Origin: Chitinophagaceae bacterium
GTDB taxonomy: Bacteria; Bacteroidota; Bacteroidia; Chitinophagales; Chitinophagaceae
Direction of reading: 5' to 3'
NCBI GenBank assembly: GCA_014379345.1
Contig: JACMLY010000105.1
Span: forward strand, 1 to 64,000
DNA length: 64,000 bases
Part shown: positions 46,426-56,534 of the stretch, piece after piece
How the letters are laid out: each line of letters begins with the position of its first letter
Numbering within the stretch: the stretch's first letter is position 1
Made by a program: the position numbers and the translations under genes
Notes under the pieces: generated by a model
Database searches by the model: none
The model's input: the letters and a program-made list of their open reading frames with translations, nothing else
What the model was told of the DNA's origin: nothing

Positions 46426-47886
46426 ATGTATAAAATTATAAACAAGAAGCATTTTTTCTACCCTTTCCTTCAGCGGAAAAAAAATCCGTTGAAAGGCATT
46501 TTCATAAAGTTTGGCTTTCCCCTGTTTATTCTTTTCATATACAGTTCCAGCTCCGCACAAAGTATTACCGAGATCATTACCGACTATGAAGGGTATTGGA
46601 AAAGTTCGTCGAGCGCTATAAATCCTTCGAAGCCTAATAATAATCATAACCTCTTATCCTTTTCATTTAGCGGGGTGCGCTATTCGACGGGAGTAAATGA
46701 TGGATTACTTACAAGCCAGGGACAAAGTTTTATTGCTGGCGATTACCGGGCCCTGCCTGTGCAATCTATTAACGGAACAATCAATTCAAATACCAAGATC
46801 GGAGTAGGTGCCATGTTCGACGGAGTGCCTATTGGCCCGAGCAATCCACCTCCAAGTAATAATATTCCTTACTACTTAACTGATGGACAGAAAGGATTGA
46901 ACATAGGCACCTGTGTTGCGAACCTGCCTGCAGGAACGCTCTTCTTTAGTGTAGGAAATATTAGTCCCACAGCGATAGGAGATGGAGTACCTGATGTTGT
47001 CATTACACAGACAGCCGATCCGTCGGCAAGTTCTTTTGACCGATACGAGTTCACAGATGTAAATGGAAACCGGATAGGAAATTATCTGGACATTATACTC
47101 ACCAGCATCACTCCTGTTGGAAATTGGATTGCAGATTTTTATGAAGCAAGCACCAACCCGATGGTACTGAATTCAGGATTTACAAATACACAACGACCTA
47201 TTCGGTTATGGGCAGCAGATTTCAATGCCTTTGGCATCAGTGCTACCGATATCTCATCAATTGCTTACTTTAAAATAGCGTTGAACGGAAACAGCGATGT
47301 TGCCTTTGTTGCCTATAATAACAATGCAATCAATTTTTCCACCGTCCTTCCGGTTCAACTTTCATCTTTTACAGCATCGGGTGTAGAGAATGGAGTTAGA
47401 CTATCCTGGCAAACACTTTCGGAAGCAAATACCGATCGCTTCACTATCGAGACAAGTACCGATGGAATAAATTTTTCTGCAGTAGCAGATAAAAAAGCCG
47501 CAGGTTATAGTTCAAACCCTATCGGTTATTCATACACGCATACAAATCCTCCCTCCTCACATACACGCTATTACCGTTTGAAACAGTTTGACCAGGACGG
47601 AAAATTCAAGTATAGTAAGATTGTGCAGGTTGATATTATAGAAAAAAATACCGTGCGCTTATATCCCAATCCGGCAAATGATAAACTGGTTGTTCACCAC
47701 AAACCTGCAAAAGGAAACGAGCAGCTTCAAATTATTACAACGCAGGGAAGAATAGTGCTACATCGTTATCTTAAACAAGGTACCGGCGAAACAAGCCTGC
47801 ACAGGCTGTGTTTGCCCAAAGGTTTATATTTTGTTGCGATCTATGACGGTATAGCAAAAACGACACACCCGTTGATGATCCAATAG
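46426..47886 (+). CDS. T9SS type A sorting domain protein of unknown function
   Basis: A 486-residue exported protein with a long signal region (about 1-45, ending near SSSSAQS). The body (about 46-305) is Ser/Asn/Pro-rich and beta-like with no domain I recognise; one stretch (about 310-395, LPVQLSSFTASGVENGVRLSW) resembles the fibronectin-like module common before T9SS tails. The last 80 residues are a Por secretion tail with LYPNPANDKLVVHH and GLYFVAIYDG. It is probably surface-attached or released. Single gene. Confidence 0.88.
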   Translation: MYKIINKKHFFYPFLQRKKNPLKGIFIKFGFPLFILFIYSSSSAQSITEIITDYEGYWKSSSSAINPSKPNNNHNLLSFSFSGVRYSTGVNDGLLTSQGQSFIAGDYRALPVQSINGTINSNTKIGVGAMFDGVPIGPSNPPPSNNIPYYLTDGQKGLNIGTCVANLPAGTLFFSVGNISPTAIGDGVPDVVITQTADPSASSFDRYEFTDVNGNRIGNYLDIILTSITPVGNWIADFYEASTNPMVLNSGFTNTQRPIRLWAADFNAFGISATDISSIAYFKIALNGNSDVAFVAYNNNAINFSTVLPVQLSSFTASGVENGVRLSWQTLSEANTDRFTIETSTDGINFSAVADKKAAGYSSNPIGYSYTHTNPPSSHTRYYRLKQFDQDGKFKYSKIVQVDIIEKNTVRLYPNPANDKLVVHHKPAKGNEQLQIITTQGRIVLHRYLKQGTGETSLHRLCLPKGLYFVAIYDGIAKTTHPLMIQ

Positions 47887-47916
47887 TGGAGAGATCTGAA
47901 AATGCCGACGCAGTAT

Positions 47917-48468
47917 CTACACAGCAAGCATGGCATATTCCTTATAGACTCCGATTTCTGCCAGGTTATTTTGCTGATCCAGCTGTTCCCTGATAGCATT
48001 TACTTCGGATTCTTTTACGAAAAATTCCAGTATATAAACATATCTGCAGCTCTCGTAATATGCCTCGTAGATATTCAAATAACGATAACCCGTCATTTTT
48101 TTATACGCCTCTATATCTGTCTGGTGGTTCTTAGAAAACACCATTATTTTAACCATATCACCCTTTGCGTGATTGCATTGAACCTGCAATGGAGTATAGC
48201 CTCCGGCCTCTACCACTTTAACATGTCCTTCAGGAAAATTGTGGGATAAACGGCCTTCCATAAAAACGAATTGAAAACTATCCTGGGGCCAGACATTCCT
48301 GGATACGAACCTGAATTTATTTTTTAGCTGAATCTGCTCCTGCAATGTAACCTCTATACCCTTATTCAAAAAACGCTTTGTAAAGCGTTCCCATTGCACA
48401 ATAAATTCTTCCGTGTTCATCGTAGTTTCATAACAAACAAATTGAACGATAGTATCTTTTATTTTCAT
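47917..48468 (-). CDS. Hypothetical protein
   Basis: A 183-residue soluble protein without signal or helices. It opens KIKDTIVQFVCYETTMNTEEFIVQWERFT and has a regular alpha/beta pattern with QDSFQFVFMEGRLSH, GGYTPLQVQCNHAKGDMVKIMVF and a final AIREQLDQQNNLAEIGVY. I do not recognise the family. The strand spacing and codon use look like a real gene. It ends 30 bases from the facing T9SS cargo gene and lies upstream of the prfC 3' region. Confidence 0.75.
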   Translation of the reverse strand: MKIKDTIVQFVCYETTMNTEEFIVQWERFTKRFLNKGIEVTLQEQIQLKNKFRFVSRNVWPQDSFQFVFMEGRLSHNFPEGHVKVVEAGGYTPLQVQCNHAKGDMVKIMVFSKNHQTDIEAYKKMTGYRYLNIYEAYYESCRYVYILEFFVKESEVNAIREQLDQQNNLAEIGVYKEYAMLAV

Positions 48469-48674
48469 TGCATTTTTTTCATGAACAATCCAATCTCTGT
48501 AATGTAAGCTTTATTACTGGAAGCAGGGGTTTTATTATGCTCAAGGTCTTACTCCGGCTAAAACAAAGCGTGTTAATTTTTATGTTTGATGTGTTCCATT
48601 TGCCCTTCGCGTGCCAGCCTTCAAGCTATACAATTAAAGTAATTACAAAATACCTTAAGATAGTAATGAGGTTT

Positions 48675-48731
48675 TTCGTGTCTTAGTGCCTTCGTGGCAA
48701 AAAAATTGCCACAAAGGCACTAAGACACGAA
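48675..48731. repeat. Inverted repeat after prfC, terminator-like
   Basis: Arms of 26 nt (48675-48700 and 48706-48731), one mismatch, around five A. The words CTTAGTGCCTTCGTGGCAA are of the same type as the CACGAAG repeats elsewhere. It lies 30 bases beyond the prfC stop on the minus strand. Confidence 0.82.
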
Positions 48732-48761
48732 GAACGAAAGAAGAAAGATCTGATAATATCT

Positions 48762-50360
48762 TTACACCGCTTCCTTATGTATTTCACTGGTAAAATGAAA
48801 TTGTATGTCAGGGTTGTTGGTCCGTTCAGTATTTAGAAACCATTCACTCTGCGCGAGGTAAACGGTGTACCCGTCTTTATCAATTGCAATATTGGAAGAT
48901 TTGAAACGTGTGAACTCTTCCAGCTTTTTCGGATCGTTACTGGTGATCCAGCAGGCTTTATAAAAAGGAACAGTGTTGAATTGAACCGATGCCCCGTATT
49001 CGTGCAATAAGCGATATTGAATTACCTCAAACTGTAGTTCTCCCACACAGCCGATGATCTTTTTATTTCCGCCATACTGGGTGAACAACTGTGCAACTCC
49101 TTCATCGGTGAGTTGTAACAATCCTTTTTCAAGTTGCTTAGTCTTCATTGGATCTTTATTCACCACTTCTTTGAATATTTCCGGTGAAAAAGAAGGAATA
49201 CCTGTGAAAAAAAATTCTTCCCCTTCCGTGAGCGTGTCGCCTATTTTAAAATTTCCGGTGTCGAATAAGCCTACAACGTCGCCGGGATATGCTTCCTCAA
49301 TCACATCTTTATCGCGGGCCATAAAAGTATATGGATTACTGAACCGTACGTCCTTGTCCAGTCTCACATGATGGAAATATTTATTACGCTCGAATTTACC
49401 GGAGCATACGCGCAAAAAAGCGATTCGGTCCCTGTGCTTCGGATCAAGGTTGGCATGTATCTTAAAAATAAAACCACTGAACCGGTCTTCGTTAACATCT
49501 ACTTTCCTGATTGAAGTCTCCCTGCTCCTGGGTATAGGAGCGATCCGGATAAAGGTGTCGAGCATTTCCTTCACGCCAAAATTATTAATGGCGCTCCCAA
49601 AAAATACAGGTGCAATTTTTCCCGCCAGGTATTCGTCAACATTCAATTCGCCATATACGCCATCAATTAATTCCACATCTTCTCTTAAGGCCCCGGCATC
49701 TTTCTCACCCAACTTATTGTCGAGCATTTTATTTTTCAGGTCTGTGATCTGAATGCTGTCATCATCTGAAGCCTTGGTATTTGCCGTAAATAAAAGAAGG
49801 TTTTTATCGTGTAAGTTATATACCCCTTTAAAATCCTTTCCGCTATTGATAGGCCAGGTCATTGGATGAAGCGAAATTTTGAGTTCTTTTTCAATTTCTT
49901 CCAACAGATCGAAACGGTTTTTCCCATCACGATCCATTTTATTAATAAATACTATTACCGGAGTATCACGCATACGGCATACTTCCATCAGCCGGCGTGT
50001 CTGCGCTTCCACTCCATTCACACTATCTATTACCAGGATTACACTATCAACTGCGGTCAGGGTTCTATACGTATCTTCCGCAAAATCTTTGTGACCGGGT
50101 GTATCGAGAAGATTAACCAGGATGCCTTTGTATTCAAAGCTCATCACTGAAGTTGCTACAGAGATTCCTCGTTGCCGCTCAATCTCCATAAAATCGCTGG
50201 TGGCGTGTTTTTTGATCTTATTGCTTTTCACCGCACCTGCAATCTGGATCGCGCCTCCAAACAACAAGAACTTTTCTGTAAGGGTTGTCTTACCCGCATC
50301 GGGGTGAGAGATAATAGCGAACGTTCTGCGTTTATTAATTTCGTTGATATATTTCATCAT
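48762..50360 (-). CDS. prfC: Peptide chain release factor 3
   Basis: A 532-residue translational GTPase that recycles RF1/RF2 from the ribosome. G1 is HPDAGKTT (19-26), G2/switch includes [15 protein letters not shown]3 is DTPGHKDF, and G4 is NKMDRDG. The C-terminal RF3 domain follows ([13 protein letters not shown] is present as [19 protein letters not shown]). Length is normal. Encoded downstream of glnS on the same strand with a long inverted repeat between them, so the two are probably separate transcripts. Together with prfB, two of the termination factors lie in this region. Confidence 0.96.
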   Translation of the reverse strand: MMKYINEINKRRTFAIISHPDAGKTTLTEKFLLFGGAIQIAGAVKSNKIKKHATSDFMEIERQRGISVATSVMSFEYKGILVNLLDTPGHKDFAEDTYRTLTAVDSVILVIDSVNGVEAQTRRLMEVCRMRDTPVIVFINKMDRDGKNRFDLLEEIEKELKISLHPMTWPINSGKDFKGVYNLHDKNLLLFTANTKASDDDSIQITDLKNKMLDNKLGEKDAGALREDVELIDGVYGELNVDEYLAGKIAPVFFGSAINNFGVKEMLDTFIRIAPIPRSRETSIRKVDVNEDRFSGFIFKIHANLDPKHRDRIAFLRVCSGKFERNKYFHHVRLDKDVRFSNPYTFMARDKDVIEEAYPGDVVGLFDTGNFKIGDTLTEGEEFFFTGIPSFSPEIFKEVVNKDPMKTKQLEKGLLQLTDEGVAQLFTQYGGNKKIIGCVGELQFEVIQYRLLHEYGASVQFNTVPFYKACWITSNDPKKLEEFTRFKSSNIAIDKDGYTVYLAQSEWFLNTERTNNPDIQFHFTSEIHKEAV

Positions 50361-50434
50361 TCAGAGGCGCAAATGTACATCAAAAGAGGCAAGCTATATT
50401 CCCAAACCCTTACCGAATTGGCAATATCACGTGC

Positions 50435-50507
50435 TTTTTTTGCCATGAATTACACGGATTAGCACGGATTAAATCCGTGGTAATCCGTGTAATTCGTGGC
50501 AAAAAAA
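50435..50507. repeat. Long inverted repeat after glnS, terminator-like
   Basis: Arms of 36 nt (50435-50470 and 50472-50507) with two mismatches, almost without a loop. Each arm ends in seven T or A. The words ATTACACGGATTA match those at 10620-10681. It lies 17 bases past the glnS stop and would give a U run on the minus strand. Confidence 0.82.
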
Positions 50508-50523
50508 TCGAGAGAGTAAGAAT

Positions 50524-52191
50524 TCAGGAGGATTTCTTTTGTTCTTTTATCCAGGCATCCTTCAAAGTTACCGTTCTGTTAAAGACGATCCGGCTTGGGC
50601 TGGTATCCTTATCCAAACAAAAATAACCTTTGCGGATAAACTGGTATCGATCATCAAACTTCGCCTGCATTAAAGAAGGCTCGGCATAAGCCTGCTTTAC
50701 AACCTGCAGAGAAACAGGATTTATATATTCTTTAAAATCTCCTTCCTCTGCCGCGGGGTTTTCAACTTTGAATAACCTGTCGTATAACCTGACTTCAGCA
50801 GTTATTGCATCGGGTATGCTCACCCAATGCAATGTACCCTTTACGTTGATGCCGGAGGTATCCGCCCCACTCCTGCTTTCCGGGATATAACTGCAACGCA
50901 ATTGGGATATATTTCCCTGTTCATCTTTTATTACTTCATCACATTTAATGATGTAAGCACTTTTTAAACGTACCATCTGCCCGGGTGCAAGCCGAAAGTA
51001 TTTTTTGGGTGGATTTTCCATGAAATCTTCCCGGTCAATGTATAATTCCCTGGAAAAAGGAATATCCCGCAAGCCTGCAGACTCGTCCTCGGGATTCTCA
51101 TCAGTTTGTACGCTTTCTTTTTTGCCTTCAGGATAATTGGTAAGAACAATTTTAACAGGATCAAAAACCACCATTCTTCGCAATGCAATTTTATTCAGGT
51201 GTTCCCTGACACAAAATTCCAACAGGCCAACTTCAATTAGATTTTCTCTTTTTGCCACACCTATTTTATCACAGAATTCCCGAATGGATTCAGGCGTGTA
51301 TCCTCTTCTTCTGAACGCACTGATCGTTGGCATACGCGGATCATCCCATCCTGCCACAAATTTTTGATTGACCAACTCGAGTAGCCTGCGTTTGCTCATG
51401 ATGGTGTAGCTGAGGTTCAGCCTGGCAAACTCGTATTGCCTCGACGGAAATATTTCGAGTTTCTCAATCAGCCAGTCATACAATTCCCGGTGAGGGATGA
51501 ACTCAAGCGTACAGATAGAATGCGTTACGTTTTCTATGGAATCGCTTTGCCCGTGTGCAAAATCATACATGGGATAAATACACCACTGATCGCCTGTGCG
51601 ATGATGATGTGCATGCTTGATGCGATACAATACTGGGTCGCGCATCAGCATGTTCGGATGTTTCATATCGATCCTGGCCCGAAGGGTGCGGCTGCCATCT
51701 GTGAACTCCCCGTTTTTCATTTTTTCGAACAGCACACGGTTTTCATCCTGGCTGCGGTCACGAAAAGGGCTGTCCTTGCCCGGTTCCGTCGGTGTTCCTT
51801 TCATTGCGGCGATTTCTTCTGAGCTGGAATCATCCACATATGCCAGATCATTTTTGATCAGCTTCACGGCATATTCATAGAGTATCCCAAAATAGTCGGA
51901 GGCATATAGTTCATTTTTCCATTGAAAACCCAGCCAATGCACGTCTTCCTTGATACTGTCTACATATTCTGTTTCTTCTGTCGTTGGATTGGTATCATCG
52001 AAACGGAGATTGGTATACCCTCCATACTTTTTCGTAAGACCGAAATTCAGGCAAATACTTTTTGCATGCCCGATATGGAGATACCCATTTGGTTCAGGAG
52101 GAAAACGGGTAACAATCTGTTTGTATCGGCCATTTTTAAGGTCCTCTTCTACAATCTCTTCCAGAAAATTAAGACTACGTTCTTCGCTCAT
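50524..52191 (-). CDS. glnS: Glutamine--tRNA ligase
   Basis: A 555-residue class I aminoacyl-tRNA synthetase charging tRNA-Gln. The HIGH motif is HIGH in PEPNGYLHIGHAKS near residue 43, and the KMSKS-like motif reads IMSKRRL near 264. C-terminal beta-barrel anticodon-binding domains follow. The ATG at 52191 gives the family-like start MSEERSLNFLEEIVEEDLKNG; a TTG nine codons upstream is unlikely. Having GlnRS means direct Gln charging without needing a GatCAB route for this tRNA. Single gene. Confidence 0.96.
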   Translation of the reverse strand: MSEERSLNFLEEIVEEDLKNGRYKQIVTRFPPEPNGYLHIGHAKSICLNFGLTKKYGGYTNLRFDDTNPTTEETEYVDSIKEDVHWLGFQWKNELYASDYFGILYEYAVKLIKNDLAYVDDSSSEEIAAMKGTPTEPGKDSPFRDRSQDENRVLFEKMKNGEFTDGSRTLRARIDMKHPNMLMRDPVLYRIKHAHHHRTGDQWCIYPMYDFAHGQSDSIENVTHSICTLEFIPHRELYDWLIEKLEIFPSRQYEFARLNLSYTIMSKRRLLELVNQKFVAGWDDPRMPTISAFRRRGYTPESIREFCDKIGVAKRENLIEVGLLEFCVREHLNKIALRRMVVFDPVKIVLTNYPEGKKESVQTDENPEDESAGLRDIPFSRELYIDREDFMENPPKKYFRLAPGQMVRLKSAYIIKCDEVIKDEQGNISQLRCSYIPESRSGADTSGINVKGTLHWVSIPDAITAEVRLYDRLFKVENPAAEEGDFKEYINPVSLQVVKQAYAEPSLMQAKFDDRYQFIRKGYFCLDKDTSPSRIVFNRTVTLKDAWIKEQKKSS

Positions 52192-52414
52192 GCTGTCACA
52201 TATTTTTAAAGTAGGCAAAGGTACGCTTAAGGAGTATACTGTTACTATTCACCGACTTTTAAAAATTGCGGCGGAAAGTATCCAATGACCCCTAAGTGGA
52301 ATATGTAATGATATTGATCCGGGCATCATCAAACAGCTCTGTAGAAATCGCGGTTCTTGGACGAGTTTGTGATTTTCTGTTCTCATTGTCGATTGTATCA
52401 TTTGGTCAACACGA

Positions 52415-53464
52415 TTAAATTAAAAAAGAAAACAGGAAGAATACAATAAACAAAATACCCAATACAATGGAGCCCATGATATTCAGTAAAAGAAAATTGA
52501 CAAAGGTTTTGCCATAACCAGTACCATAAAAGTTTTTCATGCCTAAAAATAAATGTATCGGCCAGTAGATCAATAATGCTGCAATGAACCAACTGAATAA
52601 AGGCCATTTGCTCCAGTTAAATAATGAATTAAAAGCGATGAGCAATAGTAAAATAATGAAACTGAAGATGTAGTGATAGATCGAAAATATAGCATGATCG
52701 CTATAAAGAAATTTTTTTCCCTTACTAAAAAGTAAAGCGAGCAGGCCGGCGAAAAAAGGCAAAGAGATGAAAAAAAGATACGGTAGCCTGTGTAAAAAAG
52801 CGCCAAATAGTTTGTTAGCACCTGCATCATAATCATCCTTGTACCTCTCTTTAAACCTCTCTGTTCCATAACCGATCTTTTCCCTGAGCCAGCCGGCATT
52901 CACAGCGCTGGTATCGTTTCTTGCATTCATATAAAATTGTTTTCCCCGAAAATGAACAAGCCTGGAAGCAGTTTTATCACCATAGGTTTTTAATTCGATC
53001 TGTTTACTTGAATCAAGCAGCTGTGATAGCTGATTCCTGACTGCCGTGTCGTTCGGCTTTTGTTTTGCGCTTGCTGAAAGCCCCATTGCCAGCTCCATGC
53101 GTTCTGCTCTATCCAATAACAAATAATCATTGGAATTAAAATTCACTGAAGGGCTCAGAGAAAAAAAGATCAGAAAAAAAACAGCAGAAGTAAAAAGGTA
53201 CATTCTTATCGGATCTAAAAACCGGACTCTTTTTCCCCGAATATATTCCCGTGCAACCAGGCCGGGACGAAATAATAAATAGCGCAGGGTATCAAAGAAT
53301 TTTCCATCAAAATGAAAAATATCGTAAATGAAATGTTTCGTTAGCGACCAGAAACTCAGATGCGAAGCAATATTCTCCTGGCTGCAGTGGTGACAATATC
53401 TGCCATGAACTGTTGCTCCGCAATTCAAGCAGTCCTTTTCAGTACGAGCTGGTTGGTGCGACAA
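52415..53464 (-). CDS. DUF3667 membrane protein with zinc-ribbon start
   Basis: A 349-residue membrane protein. A short N-terminal zinc ribbon, CLNCGATVHGRYCHHC (CxxC then CxxC), precedes a first helix near 82-103; four or more helices lie in the second half (about 215-349). Between them is an extra-membrane region of about 110 residues. No ATG is present; the start is a TTG at 53464, since the zinc ribbon begins only 12 residues later. DUF3667 proteins have no known role. Single gene. Confidence 0.85.
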   Translation of the reverse strand: MSHQPARTEKDCLNCGATVHGRYCHHCSQENIASHLSFWSLTKHFIYDIFHFDGKFFDTLRYLLFRPGLVAREYIRGKRVRFLDPIRMYLFTSAVFFLIFFSLSPSVNFNSNDYLLLDRAERMELAMGLSASAKQKPNDTAVRNQLSQLLDSSKQIELKTYGDKTASRLVHFRGKQFYMNARNDTSAVNAGWLREKIGYGTERFKERYKDDYDAGANKLFGAFLHRLPYLFFISLPFFAGLLALLFSKGKKFLYSDHAIFSIYHYIFSFIILLLLIAFNSLFNWSKWPLFSWFIAALLIYWPIHLFLGMKNFYGTGYGKTFVNFLLLNIMGSIVLGILFIVFFLFSFLI

Positions 53465-53575
53465 TTGTTTCTTTTTTAAAAAAATGACAAATTAAACTGC
53501 CATAGAAGTCGTACAAGTTTGATTGCAAATTTATTCTATCAACTATAGTATCGAATTAATTCCGGACATCCAAAT

Positions 53576-53851
53576 TCAGAAAAGTCTGCACAGAATACTA
53601 AAATCACCTAACAGAAAACCAGTGACCCAAACAAGTAGCGAAAAAAAAGAAAACAGCGCAGCATATCCAAGCCTTTTAATCAAATCCCAGTTTCTCTGCA
53701 ACAGCATGTAAATAACAATTCCTATCAAACCAAAAAGTCCAAAACCGAAATAAGAAGCATTCCCCCATTTGCATGAATAAGGTCCACATATCAGGGCCGT
53801 TATGAGTTGTATTACATATAATGTAATTACCGGGAAAAATATCTTATTCAT
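53576..53851 (-). CDS. Small hypothetical membrane protein
   Basis: A 91-residue protein with three predicted helices: about 4-22, 35-50 and 63-82. It has no recognised domain. Amphipathic spacing and position between two membrane-protein genes on the same strand make it a plausible real gene, 45 bases downstream of the antiporter gene. A role is not deducible. Confidence 0.6.
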   Translation of the reverse strand: MNKIFFPVITLYVIQLITALICGPYSCKWGNASYFGFGLFGLIGIVIYMLLQRNWDLIKRLGYAALFSFFSLLVWVTGFLLGDFSILCRLF

Positions 53852-53896
53852 GTTTTACATTTCTTTGAGCATTCATTGGCATGCACAATTGATATT

Positions 53897-55546
53897 TCAA
53901 ATTGTAGTTCCCTGTTGTTCCTCTTTGGGCAACTGTAGGTTCAGTTTCAATTCATCCACGTCCATTTTTCTTTCAACCTGCCTGAGGGCGTCATCACTGA
54001 ATTCGCCTTCCTTGTGAAGTTTTATCAGCAGGTCGCGTTGAAATTTCTTGATTTCCAACTGGGCATTTACTATCGGATCCGTAGGTATCACAGGTGAATC
54101 TTCATTTTCACGAGTGGCTTTTTTGTGGATACTGATTTCTCTTGTGAGATCTTTGATCATCTCTTCATATTTTTTTTTCAGCTGCTCTCTCAATTTAACA
54201 TCAAGCGGTACGGGAAATTCATGCTCAAGAAATTGAAGTGTATTATTGGCAAGGTACAATTGCAGTTCTTTTTCTTCGCGGTCAGGATAGTTTTGCGATT
54301 TTATTCCAAGCAGTCGCACAAGCAGAGGAAGCGATAGTCCCTGGACCACCAGGGTTACAAATATGACAACGAATGCCAAAAAGATAATGGAATTCCTTTT
54401 AGGAAAAGCGCTACCATCCTGAAGGGTTAATGGAATGGCGAGTGCAGTTGCCAGCGATATCACACCACGTGTGCCTGTCCAGGCCACAATAAGCACATTT
54501 TTCCAGGTTTGATCATCGTTTCCGGAAACAGATTGCCCGGACCCACTCTTTTTTTTGAAGATATTATTCCAATAAGCGCCGGCAAAAACCCAGATGATAC
54601 GAACGATAATAGTTACGAGGCTGATCAGCAGCCCGTACCCAAGAATTTCAAGGAAGGGATAATTACCAAGCCCCCTGATGATAGAAGGAACCTGCAATCC
54701 AATAAGGATAAAAACAAATCCATGTAATAAAAATACCAGTGTATCCCACACAACCCTGGTGCGCATTCTGGTCTGGAAAGAAAAGACTTCAGGAGAACGC
54801 CATGATATGATCAGACCTGCGCTTACAACTGCCAATATCCCGGAAACGTGTAATTCTTCTGCCGCGAGGTAAGACACAAATGGAGACAATAGGGTGAGGC
54901 TCGTTTCCACAACAGAGTTATTCTGTATTTTTTTATGTGCCAGTACAAAAAGGTATCCGATGACAACACCAACGAGAATGCCTGCGCCTGCAACAAATAA
55001 AAACTGAAGCCCCGCCTTCCAAAGCACAAAACTTCCGGTTGTCACGGCAGCAACGGCATAACGGTAAGCAATTAACGCAGACGCATCATTTACCAGGCTT
55101 TCGCCCTCTAAAATGGTGATGACCTGTTTATTCAGCCCGAGACCTTTGATAATACCTGTTGCAGCAACGGCATCGGGGGGAGAAACAATAGCTCCAAGTA
55201 TAAAAGCCAGCGGCCAGGTAAATCCGGGAATAAGATAATATGCCGCAGCGGCCACGGCAAAAGTTGTAAAAAAAACCAGGGTGATCGCTAAAGTTGAAAT
55301 AGGTCTTATTGATGTTCTGAATTCATGCCAGGAAGTTTTTGAGGCAGCATCATATAATAGTGGCGGAAGGATAATAAGAAAAACAACATCCGGGTCCAAT
55401 GCTAGATCAGGCAAAACAGGAATGAACCCGATGATCAGCCCCGCCGCCATCAAAAGAATCGGATATGGAAGTGTTCTTTTATCCGCCACTGCCATTAAAG
55501 AGATGAGAATGGCCATTATAAACACAATAACCTTAAAGTTATCCAT
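53897..55546 (-). CDS. Na+/H+ antiporter, CPA1 family (NhaP-like)
   Basis: A 549-residue protein with 12-13 helices and a charged cytoplasmic tail of about 130 residues. Ion-site motifs are visible in GAIVSPPDAVAATGIIKGLG (the DD/PD region) and EGESLVNDASALIAYR, with GTRGVISLATALAIPL later. It should exchange Na+ or K+ for protons across the inner membrane for pH and salt balance. The tail (EFPVPLDVKLREQLKKKYEE...) is coiled-coil-like and may be regulatory. The gene starts opposite the Crp/Fnr gene, separated by a repeat-rich gap. Confidence 0.95.
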   Translation of the reverse strand: MDNFKVIVFIMAILISLMAVADKRTLPYPILLMAAGLIIGFIPVLPDLALDPDVVFLIILPPLLYDAASKTSWHEFRTSIRPISTLAITLVFFTTFAVAAAAYYLIPGFTWPLAFILGAIVSPPDAVAATGIIKGLGLNKQVITILEGESLVNDASALIAYRYAVAAVTTGSFVLWKAGLQFLFVAGAGILVGVVIGYLFVLAHKKIQNNSVVETSLTLLSPFVSYLAAEELHVSGILAVVSAGLIISWRSPEVFSFQTRMRTRVVWDTLVFLLHGFVFILIGLQVPSIIRGLGNYPFLEILGYGLLISLVTIIVRIIWVFAGAYWNNIFKKKSGSGQSVSGNDDQTWKNVLIVAWTGTRGVISLATALAIPLTLQDGSAFPKRNSIIFLAFVVIFVTLVVQGLSLPLLVRLLGIKSQNYPDREEKELQLYLANNTLQFLEHEFPVPLDVKLREQLKKKYEEMIKDLTREISIHKKATRENEDSPVIPTDPIVNAQLEIKKFQRDLLIKLHKEGEFSDDALRQVERKMDVDELKLNLQLPKEEQQGTTI

Positions 55547-55562
55547 GCGCCTAATCTACGGA

Positions 55563-55688
55563 AAAGGTTTAAAGTTTAAGGTTTAAGGTTTAAGGTTGGT
55601 GGTTAAAAAAATATATAGAAATTGAAAAAGTAACAGAAGAGAATGAACAATTACATTATTCACCTTAAACCTTAAACCTTAAACCTTT
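55563..55688. repeat. Inverted TTAAACC heptamer arrays
   Basis: The left arm (55563-55596) is AAAGGTTTAA... words and the right (55662-55688) is the opposite orientation; 27 nt pair exactly if one heptamer on the left is looped out. Copy-number difference between the arms suggests replication slippage. Further CCTTAAACC words continue at about 55813-55852. Loop of about 65 nt. Confidence 0.8.
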
Positions 55689-55692
55689 CACT

Positions 55693-55812
55693 CCGTTGTT
55701 GGTGTTTTCACCAACAACAAGCGGGGTAAAAGGTCAATGTCGCAAAGAAGACAATCGCGATACACATAAAACCTACTGCGCCGCTGTTGTTGGTGAAAAC
55801 ACCAACAACGGC
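55693..55812. repeat. 120-bp MITE-like element with terminal hairpins, copy B
   Basis: Perfect 26-nt inverted ends (55693-55718, 55786-55811), each a GTTGTTGGTG/CACCAACAAC hairpin with a TTTT or AAAA loop, as in copy A. Length differs by one base from copy A. The right ends share CGCTGTTGTTGGTG, and the left inner flank AAGCGGGGTAAAAGGTCA resembles copy A. It is inserted within TTAAACC arrays between two divergent genes. Confidence 0.75.
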
Positions 55813-55855
55813 TTAACCTTAAACCTTTAACCTTTAACCACAAACCTTAAAACCG

Positions 55856-55863
55856 TATTTTTG
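55856..55863 (+). promoter_or_regulatory. Probable -7 box for the Crp/Fnr gene
   Basis: TATTTTTG matches TAnnTTTG exactly and lies 16 bases before the ATG at 55880. The upstream sequence is a word repeat (AACCTTAAAACC), and no -33 TTG-type element is visible. Confidence 0.5.
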
Positions 55864-55879
55864 TCTATTAACATTTTCC

Positions 55880-56461
55880 ATGTTTGAATTATTATTTCAA
55901 AAGTTCGACGAAAAGATTGAATTGTCTCAAGGGGAAAAACTGCTGAGCAAATCGTTTTTTATTCCTAAAAAGATCCGGAAAAAGCAATATTTGCTTCAGG
56001 AGGGTGATGTTTCCAAATACACTGCATTTGTAGAAAAGGGGTTTCTACGTTGTTATACTATTGATGATAAAGGCACAGAACATATTCTGCAATTTGCTTT
56101 CGAAGGCTGGTGGATCGCCGATCAATACAGTTTTCTTACCAATACCCCATCCAGGTATAATATAGATGCTCTGGAAGATTGTGAATTATTGTTGCTAACG
56201 AAGGAATCGGAAGAACAAATGCTCGAAAAAATACCCAAGCTCGAACGTTATTTTCGTCTACTTCTTCAGAATAGTTTAATTGCAACGATCAGGAGGCTAG
56301 AAAGCTCGCTAAGCGATACCGCCGAAGAAAAATATAATAGGCTTCTTACCAATTGCCCAACAATTGCGGAACGTGTACCTCAGCATATGATCGCCTCAGC
56401 AATGGGAATTACCCCTGAAACGCTGAGTCGTATCCGTAAGCAAATATCTCTTCGCAAATAA
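55880..56461 (+). CDS. Crp/Fnr family transcriptional regulator
   Basis: A 193-residue regulator with a cyclic-nucleotide-binding beta-roll (about 20-130; LLQEGDVSKYTAFVEKGFLRC) and a C-terminal winged HTH with the recognition helix ITPETLSRIRKQIS. The E-x-x-SR pattern in that helix is the one by which FNR-type proteins read TTGA half sites. The protein is short, as is usual for Bacteroidota members, and has no Fe-S cysteine cluster at the N terminus. A TTGAC-type palindrome lies just downstream, before the next gene. Confidence 0.93.
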   Translation: MFELLFQKFDEKIELSQGEKLLSKSFFIPKKIRKKQYLLQEGDVSKYTAFVEKGFLRCYTIDDKGTEHILQFAFEGWWIADQYSFLTNTPSRYNIDALEDCELLLLTKESEEQMLEKIPKLERYFRLLLQNSLIATIRRLESSLSDTAEEKYNRLLTNCPTIAERVPQHMIASAMGITPETLSRIRKQISLRK

Positions 56462-56534
56462 ATTACAGCAGAAATTCTCTTTACCCAATCCGTTAACTTT
56501 TCGTTTCATCGGCGTGCCGTCTATAAGCGGAATG

